Origin: Prochlorococcus sp. AG-402-G19
GTDB taxonomy: Bacteria; Cyanobacteriota; Cyanobacteriia; PCC-6307; Cyanobiaceae
DNA: 40,914 nt
Reading direction: 5' to 3'
NCBI GenBank assembly: GCA_003279455.1
Contig: QCHU01000010.1
Coordinates: 1-40,914, forward strand
Numbering within the stretch: the stretch's first letter is position 1; each line of letters starts with the position of its first letter. The position numbers were made by a program, and so were the translations under genes. Shown in pieces: positions 1 to 7,592 of the stretch. The notes beneath the pieces are model-generated. The model ran no database searches. It had not been told where the DNA came from and worked only from the letters and a program-made list of their open reading frames with translations.

Positions 1-23
1 TTTATTTTTTGAGGTATTATTTT

Positions 24-200
24 TTATAAAATCCATTCATCTATCATTATTTGGGCTTTTTCCAGTTCATTATTAGCTTTATGCTCATTAATTCTTCTTA
101 GAGCTGTATATGCCATTTCCCCTCTTTCCCAAAAATGAATCCCACTCATAGGGCTTAGAAGATTAGACTCACCACCAGAATTTGTATGTTTGTTTGGCAT
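24..200 (-). CDS. Small conserved-looking hypothetical protein (58 aa)
   Basis: The minus strand encodes a 58-residue protein from an ATG at 200 to a TAA at 24. It begins MPNKHTNSGGESNLLSPMSG and ends with the acidic/aromatic tail IDEWIL. It has no membrane segment or signal peptide, and its second half (roughly residues 30-58) looks helical, with Arg, Glu and Lys mixed in, including ALRRINEHKANNELEKAQ. I do not recognise a family. The composition and the clean stop-to-ATG frame favour a real small gene over a chance frame. It is the first of several very small genes at this end of the window and runs in the same direction as the 71-residue gene at 372-587. Confidence 0.55.
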   Translation of the reverse strand: MPNKHTNSGGESNLLSPMSGIHFWERGEMAYTALRRINEHKANNELEKAQIMIDEWIL

Positions 201-371
201 TAGTTCAACAAAAAAGAGGTGTTTTTTGATTTAAGCTATTTAGTTAATTATCTTCATTACCAGAATAGACTATTGCTGCTCCTTTATATGGAAAAACAAA
301 AAAGAAGAGACTTTAATTTTTTAGGTATTTATTGGTGATATTAATGGATTTATTAATTTGATTTGGGCGTT

Positions 372-587
372 TTAAAGTTTTTTGTCTTCAGGGAATTCCG
401 GCTTCTCTTTCTTTTTTCTCCTGCCGTCTGAAAGCTCTAATAAAGTTGAGAGTTGTTCATATACTGATCTTAGTGATGATAACTCAGGAAGTAGACCATC
501 GTTCCTCAGATCTTCATCCATATATCTAAGCTCTTGTCGAACATACGAGAGAATAGATTTTGCTTCATCTCTTTTAGGGCCAGCCAT
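372..587 (-). CDS. Small hypothetical protein (71 aa), paralogue of the 3604-3807 gene
   Basis: This 71-residue protein is soluble and probably helical, with a basic, Pro/Glu-rich tail (KKKEKPEF). Aligned without gaps to the 67-residue protein at 3604-3807, about 34 of 66 positions are identical, including the block RQELR, then GLLPEL, then VY and the tail KKK.KPEF. The regular Leu/Glu spacing suggests a short helical hairpin or coiled coil. The family is unknown to me; the pair probably belongs to a small picocyanobacterial family. The plus-strand frame at 382-627 is only the shadow of this gene. Confidence 0.8.
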   Translation of the reverse strand: MAGPKRDEAKSILSYVRQELRYMDEDLRNDGLLPELSSLRSVYEQLSTLLELSDGRRKKKEKPEFPEDKKL

Positions 588-716
588 ATTTTTTTATTTT
601 TTAAAAGATACAACAAAAAAGAACTGAATTAAGATTTCAACTGCGTATCAAGACAATGTGTTTCTAGATAAAATCTTTTATTTAATTTAACTGCATTCAC
701 CGTCTTTTAGGATTTC

Positions 717-761
717 ATTTAAATCTGCCTTTTATTTGTTGAATAAAAGGCAGATTTAAAT
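717..761. repeat. Perfect 20-bp inverted repeat with 5-nt loop
   Basis: Arms 717-736 and 742-761 are exact reverse complements (ATTTAAATCTGCCTTTTATT), with loop TGTTG. It lies between two divergent genes (start at 587 on minus, start at 809 on plus), so it does not follow any annotated gene. Neither side has a strong T-run, so an ordinary intrinsic terminator is not clear. It could terminate an unannotated small RNA, act as an operator, or be a miniature-element remnant. Confidence 0.6.
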
Positions 762-808
762 AAATTACATATTATTTATTTAAACTATAAGTTATTGGAG
801 TCTATCAT

Positions 809-2029
809 TTGATCGTATCAGATCTAGTTATTATTGGTGGTGGTGCTTCTGGTTTTATGGGAGCAATTACAGCGATTAATAAAGGCCTTGATTCTGTTGT
901 TGTACTAGAAGGTAGCTCAAAAGTTCTTGAAAAAGTTAGAATTAGTGGTGGAGGTAGATGTAATTTAACGAACTCATGTTGGGATATATCTAATTTAGTA
1001 AAAAATTATCCTAGAGGAGAAAAACAACTAATAGGCTTATTTAATAGATTTTCTACAGTCGAAGCTTTTGATTGGTTTCAAAAAAAAGGGCTTATTCTTA
1101 AGATAGAGAAAGATGGACGTGTATTCCCTCGCTCTGATTCTTCTGAAGACGTAATAAAATGTTTAACAGCTGTTGCAAAAAGTTCGGGTGTAAAGATATT
1201 TACTAATTCACATGTAAAGAAAATAGAAAAAAAAATAAATGGTTTTAATTTATTAGCTAAAGGAAATAATTACTTTAAAGCAAAAAATATTTTGATTTGT
1301 ACTGGTAGCCATCCCAGTGGACGCAGACTGGCTAAGAGTCTCGGACATTCAATCATTCATCCTGTGCCATCTCTTTTTTCATTATCTACTACTGAAAACT
1401 CATTAAAGTCTTGTTCAGGCGTAACTTTAAATGCTCATGTTGAACTTACTGTTAACAAAAAAAAATTTGCTGAAACAGGCTCTATCCTGATTACCCATAA
1501 AGGCTTTAGTGGTCCTGTCGTTTTACGACTCTCTGCATTTAGTGCTAGAAATTTGTATTTAAATAAATATCAGGGTGAGTTAAGAATAAACTGGCTTTGT
1601 ATGAGTGAAAATGAGGTTAGGAACAAGCTTGATTTGTATAAATTAGAAAATGGTAAGAAGGTTGTAATAAACAATAAACCTTTTCAAGATTTGCCAAGAG
1701 GCTTATGGCGAGCACTTCTCTTAAGCTTAAACATTGATAGTAAATTAAAATGGGCGGATTTATCTAAAAGCCAAAAATATTTGATAGTGAAATGTTTAAT
1801 AACGAAAAAGTATTTAATAAATAGTCGTGGTCCTTATGGTGAAGAATTCGTAACTGCTGGTGGAGTATCTCTTGATGAAATTAATTTTAAAACTATGGAA
1901 AGTAAGATTTGTAAGGGTTTGTTTTTTGCAGGCGAGGTATTAAATATTGATGGTATTACGGGTGGTTTCAACTTTCAACATTGCTGGACAAGCGGTTGGG
2001 TCGCAGGAAACGCTATTTCGGTTAAATAA
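809..2029 (+). CDS. NAD(P)/FAD-dependent oxidoreductase, HI0933/YhiN (BaiN-like) family
   Basis: This 406-residue flavoprotein opens with the FAD-binding Rossmann motif IIGGGASGFMGAI (about residues 8-20), followed by the family signature RISGGGRCNLTN near residue 45. It ends with GLFFAGEVLNIDGITGGFNFQ, the typical C-terminal FAD-contacting block of HI0933-like proteins. Length matches the family (about 400). The start is TTG at 809, supported by TTGGAG upstream. The physiological substrate of these proteins is poorly known; they are soluble flavoproteins related to old yellow/BaiN reductases. It stands alone between small hypothetical genes, so context gives no pathway. Confidence 0.9.
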   Translation: MIVSDLVIIGGGASGFMGAITAINKGLDSVVVLEGSSKVLEKVRISGGGRCNLTNSCWDISNLVKNYPRGEKQLIGLFNRFSTVEAFDWFQKKGLILKIEKDGRVFPRSDSSEDVIKCLTAVAKSSGVKIFTNSHVKKIEKKINGFNLLAKGNNYFKAKNILICTGSHPSGRRLAKSLGHSIIHPVPSLFSLSTTENSLKSCSGVTLNAHVELTVNKKKFAETGSILITHKGFSGPVVLRLSAFSARNLYLNKYQGELRINWLCMSENEVRNKLDLYKLENGKKVVINNKPFQDLPRGLWRALLLSLNIDSKLKWADLSKSQKYLIVKCLITKKYLINSRGPYGEEFVTAGGVSLDEINFKTMESKICKGLFFAGEVLNIDGITGGFNFQHCWTSGWVAGNAISVK

Positions 2030-2059
2030 TTCAAGACTCGCTTGGGTTTCATCCAAAAA

Positions 2060-2143
2060 CTAGTTAAGCGAAGCAATCAAAGCGGGTATCGCAATTATTA
2101 TGATTCCTATAGATGCTGTAGCGGCAAGAAGAGATGTGCTCAA
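2060..2143 (-). CDS. Possible 27-aa single-pass membrane peptide
   Basis: A minus-strand frame starts at TTG (2143) with AGG five bases upstream, and ends at TAG (2060). The product is MSTSLLAATASIGIIIIAIPA followed by LIASLN, almost entirely a hydrophobic helix. Size and layout resemble the tiny single-pass subunits of thylakoid complexes, but I cannot match it to PsbM, PsbX, PsbY, PetM, PetN or PsaM. It lies tail-to-tail with the flavoprotein gene that ends at 2029. Such a short frame could be chance; the start signal and the consistent hydrophobicity argue for a gene. Confidence 0.4.
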   Translation of the reverse strand: MSTSLLAATASIGIIIIAIPALIASLN

Positions 2144-2290
2144 GATTACCTATTAATTAATGAAATTTTAATACGCTACTCAAAATCTTATTGTGAGTAT
2201 TAATACGTTTTAAAGTGATTACGTATTCTTTTGATTTAATTTAAATGCTCGATATAGCTATTACTTGATAAATATTGTTCAAAACTTAAA

Positions 2291-2440
2291 GCTTTAAATT
2301 AGCCTCGACATTCGTTCTCGAGTTATCGCGGCTTCAGACCAAGAAACACACCAGCGCATGGTAAGTATTAATGCTTATCGGCTTGATTGAGGTCGTTCGC
2401 GTCCACACTTTGCATGCGTCTGCAATTAAAGTCCAAGCTA
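2291..2440. ncRNA. GC-rich, hairpin-containing island: candidate structured RNA
   Basis: Bases 2301-2440 are about 48% G+C, against roughly 30% in flanking intergenic DNA. Three hairpins can be drawn: 2304-2308 with 2318-2322 (CTCGA/TCGAG), 2360-2365 with 2374-2379 (GGTAAG/CTTATC with one G-U), and 2410-2414 with 2421-2425 (TTGCA/TGCAA). CTTTAA(A)TT at 2292-2300 can pair with AATTAAAG at 2424-2431 as an alternative closing stem. No plus-strand frame here has a usable start, so coding is not supported. Strand and ends are unknown. It ends just before the doxX start, so a 5' leader for doxX is another possibility. Confidence 0.4.
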
Positions 2441-2456
2441 ATGAATTTAGGTTAAA

Positions 2457-3014
2457 TTGCTTAGTTCCATTCTCTATAAAACCGTACTTAAGGATTTGTC
2501 AATCCTTATTTTGAGAGTTTTTACTGGTGCATTACTAATCCACCATGGTTTTGAAAAATTAAATGATATAAATAATTTTGCTGATGCTTTTGTGCGTCCT
2601 CTTCACTTGCCTTTCCCTGTAACTCTATCTTACTTGGCTGCTGCTTCCGAGATCGTTGGAAGTTGGTCATTAATAATAGGTCTTGGTACAAGACTAGGGG
2701 CGTCTGCAATTTTAGGGACAATGAGTGTAGCTATTTACCATGCTTTAGTGACTTCGGGCTTCAATATCTATTTGTTGGAACTCCTTGCTCTATATTTTTC
2801 TTCCGCTGTTTCAATAATTGGTTTAGGTCCAGGAAAATTCTCGGCTGATTATTTAATTAATGAGATTTTAATTAACAAAACAAATCCTATTGGAATTAGC
2901 TCTAAGAAAATTTCAACACAGAAAGTTGAAAGTAATTTTACTAAAGATAAAACAAATAGATCAAAGCAAGAAAAGTTTTTTGTATTCCCTTTTTCTAGTT
3001 TTTTATCTTCTTAA
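2457..3014 (+). CDS. DoxX family membrane protein
   Basis: This 185-residue protein has four hydrophobic segments within residues about 12-135 and the DoxX hallmarks LRVFTGALLIHHGFEKL near residue 18 and AASEIVGSWSLIIGLGTRL around residue 62. DoxX proteins are small inner-membrane proteins linked in other bacteria to redox and thiosulfate metabolism; the role in cyanobacteria is not established. A polar tail of about 45 residues (rich in Lys, Ser, Asn) follows the last membrane helix and is longer than in many relatives. The start is TTG at 2457 with AGG five bases before it. It follows the GC-rich island directly. Confidence 0.85.
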   Translation: MLSSILYKTVLKDLSILILRVFTGALLIHHGFEKLNDINNFADAFVRPLHLPFPVTLSYLAAASEIVGSWSLIIGLGTRLGASAILGTMSVAIYHALVTSGFNIYLLELLALYFSSAVSIIGLGPGKFSADYLINEILINKTNPIGISSKKISTQKVESNFTKDKTNRSKQEKFFVFPFSSFLSS

Positions 3015-3025
3015 TTGTATATTAG

Positions 3026-3340
3026 TTATTTTAAATTAGTATCTCTCTTTTTCATTGATAAGTAAAACCACATCCAAGTGGGTAAGGTAATAAAGAATCC
3101 AATTAGAAATATATAGCTTTTTGTAGTATCCCATGAAGCTTCATAACATATTTCTTTAATTTGATCGGTGCTTTTAACTTTTGAGCTCAAGGTACTACAA
3201 ATATTAAGACCATGAATGCTAAGAGTGCCATAAGTTATGGCTGTGGGAACAGTTGCAAGAAATATTGCAATTATTAGATTGCCGAGCCTCAGATTGAGTT
3301 CTTTTCTTTTTTTGTAATCCATGTATATATTCTTAACCAT
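3026..3340 (-). CDS. Small two-helix membrane protein, hypothetical (104 aa)
   Basis: The protein has a basic N-terminus (YKKRKELNLRLGN), a first membrane helix at about residues 22-42 (LIIAIFLATVPTAITYG), a polar loop with two cysteines (C48 and C65) and a second helix at about 75-95 (YIFLIGFFITLPTWMWFYL), ending in KKRDTNLK. By the positive-inside rule both ends face the cytoplasm and the Cys-containing loop faces the lumen or periplasm. The start may be the ATG at codon 7 rather than codon 1. It converges with doxX with an 11-base gap. No family recognised. Confidence 0.7.
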   Translation of the reverse strand: MVKNIYMDYKKRKELNLRLGNLIIAIFLATVPTAITYGTLSIHGLNICSTLSSKVKSTDQIKEICYEASWDTTKSYIFLIGFFITLPTWMWFYLSMKKRDTNLK

Positions 3341-3603
3341 CTATTACGCATAGCCCAGTATAGTTCTTATTTTTTTACAAAATAGGAATCACACTCACTT
3401 AGTAGTGTTTTGAATTATTGGGGATGGCATATAGAGAGGTTGATTTTGGTTGATTTTTTTGTAATCAATATTTAATAAATAATTAAGTGTGTTTGAAAAA
3501 TGTTGATTTTTCTCGGACTTTATAAACTTTGTGAAAATCCAGATGCTTATTATACTTATCTTAAGCTAAAATAAAATATTGAAGCAATTTAATTTATTTT
3601 ATA

Positions 3604-3807
3604 ATGTCTACTAGTAAGAGAGAGGAGGTTAGTTCTCATTTGCGTTATATCAGGCAGGAACTTCGAGACTTGGATCAAATGCTTGGCCAATATGGCTTGT
3701 TGCCTGAGTTGGCTGAGCTTAAAGAGGTATATAACTCCTTAGATGCTTTACATCAATTGCTTTCAGGTAAAGTTAAAAAGAAACCCAAACCTGAATTTGA
3801 TGATTAA
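3604..3807 (+). CDS. Small hypothetical protein (67 aa), paralogue of the 372-587 gene
   Basis: This 67-residue protein shares about half its residues with the one at 372-587, on the opposite strand 3 kb away: KR.E at the start, Y.RQELR, GLLPEL, VY..L, then KKK.KPEF at the end. It looks like a short helical pair with a basic tail. An ATG at 3604 follows a very AT-rich leader. No function is known to me. The two copies in inverted orientation suggest a local duplication followed by divergence. Confidence 0.8.
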   Translation: MSTSKREEVSSHLRYIRQELRDLDQMLGQYGLLPELAELKEVYNSLDALHQLLSGKVKKKPKPEFDD

Positions 3808-3952
3808 TAAAATAAACAAGTTAAGGTATAGTATTTTGATTTCTTTTTGGGAGGATTAATTAAATTTAAATTCTATATAATGAACAATATATATTTGGAC
3901 TTGCAAAAAAAGAACTACTAACAATATATATATAAGTTAATCAATCAAAATA

Positions 3953-4159
3953 ATGACTGGATAAACTTGGAAGAATCAGTATAAGAAGTGGGAAGATTTA
4001 AAACCATATAATCAAACTGATTGATGATTGCCTTATTTTTCAATCTCAGATATGGATTTTGAACTCAATGTGTTGCAAATGGATAGATTTGAAAAAATAA
4101 ATGTATCTGAAAACTCAGAAAAAGTTATTTCTTTATTGACTAACCCTTGGGAAACATAA
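3953..4159 (+). pseudogene. Possible gene remnant or 35-43-aa peptide
   Basis: One frame runs from ATG 3953 and is broken by TAA at 3962 and by TGA TGA at 4022-4027. Between and after the stops it reads coding-like: TWKNQYKKWEDLKPYNQTD, then from 4028 (TTG) or 4052 (ATG) an acidic stretch ending SLLTNPWET with TAA at 4157. Either a short gene has decayed, or only the last 35-43 residues are expressed, or the frame is chance. The rest of the 3808-4186 gap is AT-rich with nothing else recognisable. Confidence 0.25.
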
Positions 4160-4186
4160 CAATTGTTTCTATCTTTTTCTTTAGGT

Positions 4187-5257
4187 TTAATTAGAAGAAT
4201 ACTTTTTTTCTAAAATGTCAGTAATAATTACTTCTTTCACAACCACTTGGATTACAACAGCCATTGGAATTGCTAATAACAAGCCTATTGGTCCGAAAAG
4301 GATAGTAAATATAAATTGCGCGGTAATTGTTAGTCCTGGAAGCAACTTGACTTGTTTGTGCATTATTGAAGGTGTTATTACATAGCTTTCAATATTTTGA
4401 ATTACTACGTATAGGCCTAGAACAGCCAATGATTTCCATGGGGTATCAAGCAAAGCAACAGAAAGAGGGAAAATAGTACTAATTGTTGGCCCTACGTTTG
4501 GGATCACATTTAAAACACCTGCGATTAAAGCATTAGCAATTACTAATTTTATTCCTAATAAATATAGTCCTATAGAAGCAAGTATCGCTACACAGATTGA
4601 GCTAAGTACAACACCAGCCATCCAACTACTTAAGGCATTGCCACATGTCGATAAAATAGTTCTTGCTCGTCTTCTGTAAAATGAAGGGATTAACAATATA
4701 GTAACTTCTTTATATGAATTAGGCTGTAAGGCTATCATTAACCCAACAGAGACTATGAAAAATAGTTGAAGTATTCCTATGCCAACATTGCTTACTAAAT
4801 TGATTAACTTTGTAATGCTATCTGTTACACCACTGGCAAGTGTTGCACTGTCTGGGATAAAACTAAGCTGATTTGATGATAATGATCTATCAGCTAAGTT
4901 TGGAATACTATCTTTATATATAATTTCTGCGAAATTAAAAAATGAATTTATTATAAGCTCCCATAGCTTGCTTGCTGCTGATGGTATCTGATTTATTAGC
5001 TGTTGGAACTCACTGGTGAACTGAGGTATTATTAAAACTATTAAAACACTTGAAATTATTATAATAGATATTATTGTTATTCCTAAAGATATCCATCTTG
5101 GGATATGAAAAAAATTACGAATTTTACCAGTAATTGTACATAGTGCCATTGCTATAACTATTGAAGCAAAAAATAGTATAATTATGTCTTTTAAGCTCCA
5201 TAAAATCAATATAGAAATAATTAAAGATGTAAAAGATAGTAAGGTAGTTGATTTCAC
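4187..5257 (-). CDS. AI-2E family transporter (PerM/YdiK type)
   Basis: This 356-residue membrane protein has about eight hydrophobic segments: two or three at residues 5-90, a soluble stretch at about 90-155, and the rest from about 155 to 345. The C-terminal half carries the family pattern GVLNVIPNVGPTISTIFPL and ends with the hydrophobic stretch FTILFGPIGLLLAIPMAVV. Members export small molecules; the AI-2 link comes from one E. coli homologue and should not be assumed here. It lies 9 bases downstream of psb28 on the same strand, so the two are probably cotranscribed. Confidence 0.88.
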   Translation of the reverse strand: MKSTTLLSFTSLIISILILWSLKDIIILFFASIVIAMALCTITGKIRNFFHIPRWISLGITIISIIIISSVLIVLIIPQFTSEFQQLINQIPSAASKLWELIINSFFNFAEIIYKDSIPNLADRSLSSNQLSFIPDSATLASGVTDSITKLINLVSNVGIGILQLFFIVSVGLMIALQPNSYKEVTILLIPSFYRRRARTILSTCGNALSSWMAGVVLSSICVAILASIGLYLLGIKLVIANALIAGVLNVIPNVGPTISTIFPLSVALLDTPWKSLAVLGLYVVIQNIESYVITPSIMHKQVKLLPGLTITAQFIFTILFGPIGLLLAIPMAVVIQVVVKEVIITDILEKKYSSN

Positions 5258-5266
5258 TTTTGATAT

Positions 5267-5608
5267 TTAATTTTTAGCCAATGAATTTGCATACCTTATA
5301 GAAAAACGCATGAACCTTTCAAATTCTTTTTCTGAATACCAGCTATATGTAGACGTTACTTCTTTAATAAGATTTCCCGAAATATATAAATCAATTTTTT
5401 TTGTTTGAAGTTCACCTTCTTCGTCAATTAAATACATTTTCTGGATCGTTTTGAAGTTTTCTATTGTGATTGTTTTAGGGGTATAAAATTTATACACCGC
5501 TTTACCTCTTTTGCCATCCAAGTCTCTGTACATTCGTATTTCAGGATCACCTTTTTCGTTTTCCCCTTTGAGAAATTGAATTGAAACATTCTCCTTGATT
5601 TCTTTCAT
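5267..5608 (-). CDS. psb28: Photosystem II assembly protein Psb28
   Basis: This 113-residue soluble protein matches Psb28 along its whole length: an early strand IQFLKGENEKGDPEIRMYRD, the core MYLIDEEGELQTKKIDLYI, and the C-terminal YSWYSEKEFERFMRFSIRYA, equivalent to the family's EWDRFMRFMERYA. Psb28 binds PSII assembly intermediates lacking CP43 (via CP47) on the cytoplasmic side of the thylakoid and protects the acceptor side during assembly or repair. It sits between mnmH (42 bases upstream) and the AI-2E transporter (9 bases downstream), all on the minus strand. Confidence 0.92.
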   Translation of the reverse strand: MKEIKENVSIQFLKGENEKGDPEIRMYRDLDGKRGKAVYKFYTPKTITIENFKTIQKMYLIDEEGELQTKKIDLYISGNLIKEVTSTYSWYSEKEFERFMRFSIRYANSLAKN

Positions 5609-5650
5609 CTCTCCTTTAGATGCTATTCATAGATTTCGTCTTGTATAAAA

Positions 5651-6706
5651 CTATAAGGGACTAAGGTTCTTATTTAAGATTTTTATCAAAGATGATTCTA
5701 GACTTAGGTCACGAAGATCAATAGAGTCTATATTTTTTGTTTTTTTAAGTTCGTATTCATAGCATTTATCGTAATAATCCAGCATGGCTTCACAGGCTTT
5801 TGACCATTCTTTTTCCCTGATCGCAAGTAATGCTTCTTTTGTTCTTTGTGGACCTAATCTTTTTTGTATTCTTTCTACAGCTTTTTCTAATTCATCTTGA
5901 GGGTTTTTACTATAAAGATTGACTAAATTCTCTATTCGCTCATTCTTGGTTTTTATTATTTCAAGAATTGGTGCTTTCTTCATTTTTGAATACAACATAT
6001 TAGGTATTCGACATTTTCCTAAATTAGAACTTTCAGCCTCTATCCATATCTCAATAGCTTTGTTGCTTTTATGAAATTCATCAAGAGACTCTGCGAGGAT
6101 GTTTTCAAATTGTTGAGTTGAAGGTTGCTTCTTCATGCCTAATGAACCAAAACTACTTCCTCTATGATTGGCAATTCCTTCTAAATCAATGACATGTATA
6201 TCTTCTTTATTTATGTAATTGAGTAGATCTGTTTTTCTTGTACCTGTTTTACCTCCTATTAGTCTTATTGGTAAATCAGCCTCAAACTGATTTAAAACCC
6301 ATTTCCTATAACTTTTATATCCACCTTCTAATAAATAGGTCTTAATTCCAATTGTTCTTGCAAGCCATGCAAAAGCACCAGATCTCATTCCACCCCTCCA
6401 GCAGTAAACTCTTAATGATTTATCCCCACCCTTCTTTTTTGTAATTGCTTTTTTCATTTCTTCCAGTAGTTTTGTAGTGCTTGGGAGTGTCACTTTTAAA
6501 CCATTGAGGATTGCTTTTAGGCGACTCTCTTTTTTGTAGCTTTTCCCTATCGTTTCTCTTTCCGAATCAGAAAACAAAGGAATATTGATGGCACCTGGCC
6601 AATGACCTTGAGAAAATTCACTTGGACTTCTTACATCAACTATTGGGCTGGTTAAATTCCGAAAATCAGTTACGGGATAACCTGAATTGGTATGTTTCTC
6701 TGACAT
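5651..6706 (-). CDS. mnmH: tRNA 2-selenouridine/geranyl-2-thiouridine synthase MnmH
   Basis: The 351-residue protein has an N-terminal rhodanese domain (about 18-135) with the catalytic Cys102 in YCWRGGMRSGA, then a P-loop domain starting near 145 and the family block HRGSSFGS near residue 181. MnmH modifies the wobble 2-thiouridine of tRNAs for Lys, Glu and Gln by geranylation and selenation. The P-loop reads GGKTGTRKT at 151-159: the invariant Gly before Lys is Arg157 (codon 6236-6238). Everything else looks intact, so activity is uncertain. No selenophosphate synthetase gene is in the window. Probably first gene of a minus-strand group with psb28. Confidence 0.9.
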   Translation of the reverse strand: MSEKHTNSGYPVTDFRNLTSPIVDVRSPSEFSQGHWPGAINIPLFSDSERETIGKSYKKESRLKAILNGLKVTLPSTTKLLEEMKKAITKKKGGDKSLRVYCWRGGMRSGAFAWLARTIGIKTYLLEGGYKSYRKWVLNQFEADLPIRLIGGKTGTRKTDLLNYINKEDIHVIDLEGIANHRGSSFGSLGMKKQPSTQQFENILAESLDEFHKSNKAIEIWIEAESSNLGKCRIPNMLYSKMKKAPILEIIKTKNERIENLVNLYSKNPQDELEKAVERIQKRLGPQRTKEALLAIREKEWSKACEAMLDYYDKCYEYELKKTKNIDSIDLRDLSLESSLIKILNKNLSPL

Positions 6707-6744
6707 AGTATTAGTGCTTTGGTCATTTAGGCCGGTAGTAGATT

Positions 6745-7461
6745 ATGACTAAAGAAAAATCAAATCCTAATAAAGAAAGCATAGAGGAGTTCCTAGAGTC
6801 TTTCAGAATGGCTTCAGAAAGGAAGCAACTCGGCTTGTTGAATGTTTTCGAGGAACGAGTTGAAGAGCTTCTTTCCCTAGGACCGTCTTTAATGTCTAGA
6901 TTTGATCCCTGTTCCTCCGATTGGGTTCCTGGTTTTATTTTGCAACTCATTCATAAATCTGATGGAAATTTTATAAAAAATAATCTCAATTGCGAGGACC
7001 TATCTTGGTTCACAGCACCTTCAGAAGTTGGGTTTGATTATTCGCCTTTACAGCAATATTTGTTAAATGAAAGTTTTGAGGATGCTGATCGTTTCACAAG
7101 CTCGAAACTTAGAGAGCTAGCAGGAGAAAAGGCTGTAAAAAGAGGATATGTTTATTTTTCTGAGGTTGAATTAATACCTACTATTGATTTATCAACTTTA
7201 AATAAATTGTGGATTGTCTATTCTAGAGGCAAATTTGGTTTTACAGTTCAAGCAAAACTATTAGATTCCTTAGGGGGAAGATATGACAAGCTTTGGCCTC
7301 GAATAGGCTGGAAAAAAGATGGAGTTTGGACTAGATATCCCAAATCATTTAATTGGTCCATTGAAGCACCAAACGGTCATATGCCATTAGTTAACCAACT
7401 TAGAGGAGTTCGATTGATGGATGCTTTGCTAAATCATCAAGCATTAAAAGAGAAAACCTAA
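6745..7461 (+). CDS. GUN4 domain protein
   Basis: A 238-residue protein. The C-terminal part (about residues 90-230) is a GUN4 domain: FEDADRFTSSKLRELAG, then IPTIDLSTLNKLWIVYSRGK, FGFTVQAKLLDSLGG, the IGWKKDGVW segment and the end IEAPNGHMPLVNQLRG. GUN4 binds porphyrins and stimulates magnesium chelatase in chlorophyll synthesis. Residues 1-85 form a helical N-terminal extension (acidic, with FEERVEELLSLGPSLMSRF), like that of the Synechocystis protein. The gene is divergent from mnmH with 38 bases between starts. Cyanobacteria have several GUN4-domain proteins, so whether this is the chelatase partner Gun4 itself is likely but not certain. Confidence 0.88.
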   Translation: MTKEKSNPNKESIEEFLESFRMASERKQLGLLNVFEERVEELLSLGPSLMSRFDPCSSDWVPGFILQLIHKSDGNFIKNNLNCEDLSWFTAPSEVGFDYSPLQQYLLNESFEDADRFTSSKLRELAGEKAVKRGYVYFSEVELIPTIDLSTLNKLWIVYSRGKFGFTVQAKLLDSLGGRYDKLWPRIGWKKDGVWTRYPKSFNWSIEAPNGHMPLVNQLRGVRLMDALLNHQALKEKT

Positions 7462-7592
7462 CCATTTAATGATGAATTTTTAATTTTTTCTCATTGAATA
7501 CTATTTATGGCTTAAATTTAATTTATGAATTTTATTTATATACTAAATTCTTTGTTCAGAAGATTAATTTACTAAGGATGTTTTAATTAATT

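Noticed and set aside
382-627. Plus-strand frame of 81 codons
   Set aside because: It is the antisense of the 71-residue gene at 372-587, which has a clear paralogue in the window; the plus frame has a Ser-rich, protein-unlike composition.
2161-2210. Inverted repeat TACTCA...TGAGTA between the short peptide and the GC-rich island
   Set aside because: Only six pairs with an AT-rich loop, easily expected by chance in this composition.
2301-2379. Coding frames in the GC-rich island
   Set aside because: All three plus frames are briefly open, but none has a usable start codon, and frames on the minus strand with ATG are only 15-21 codons.
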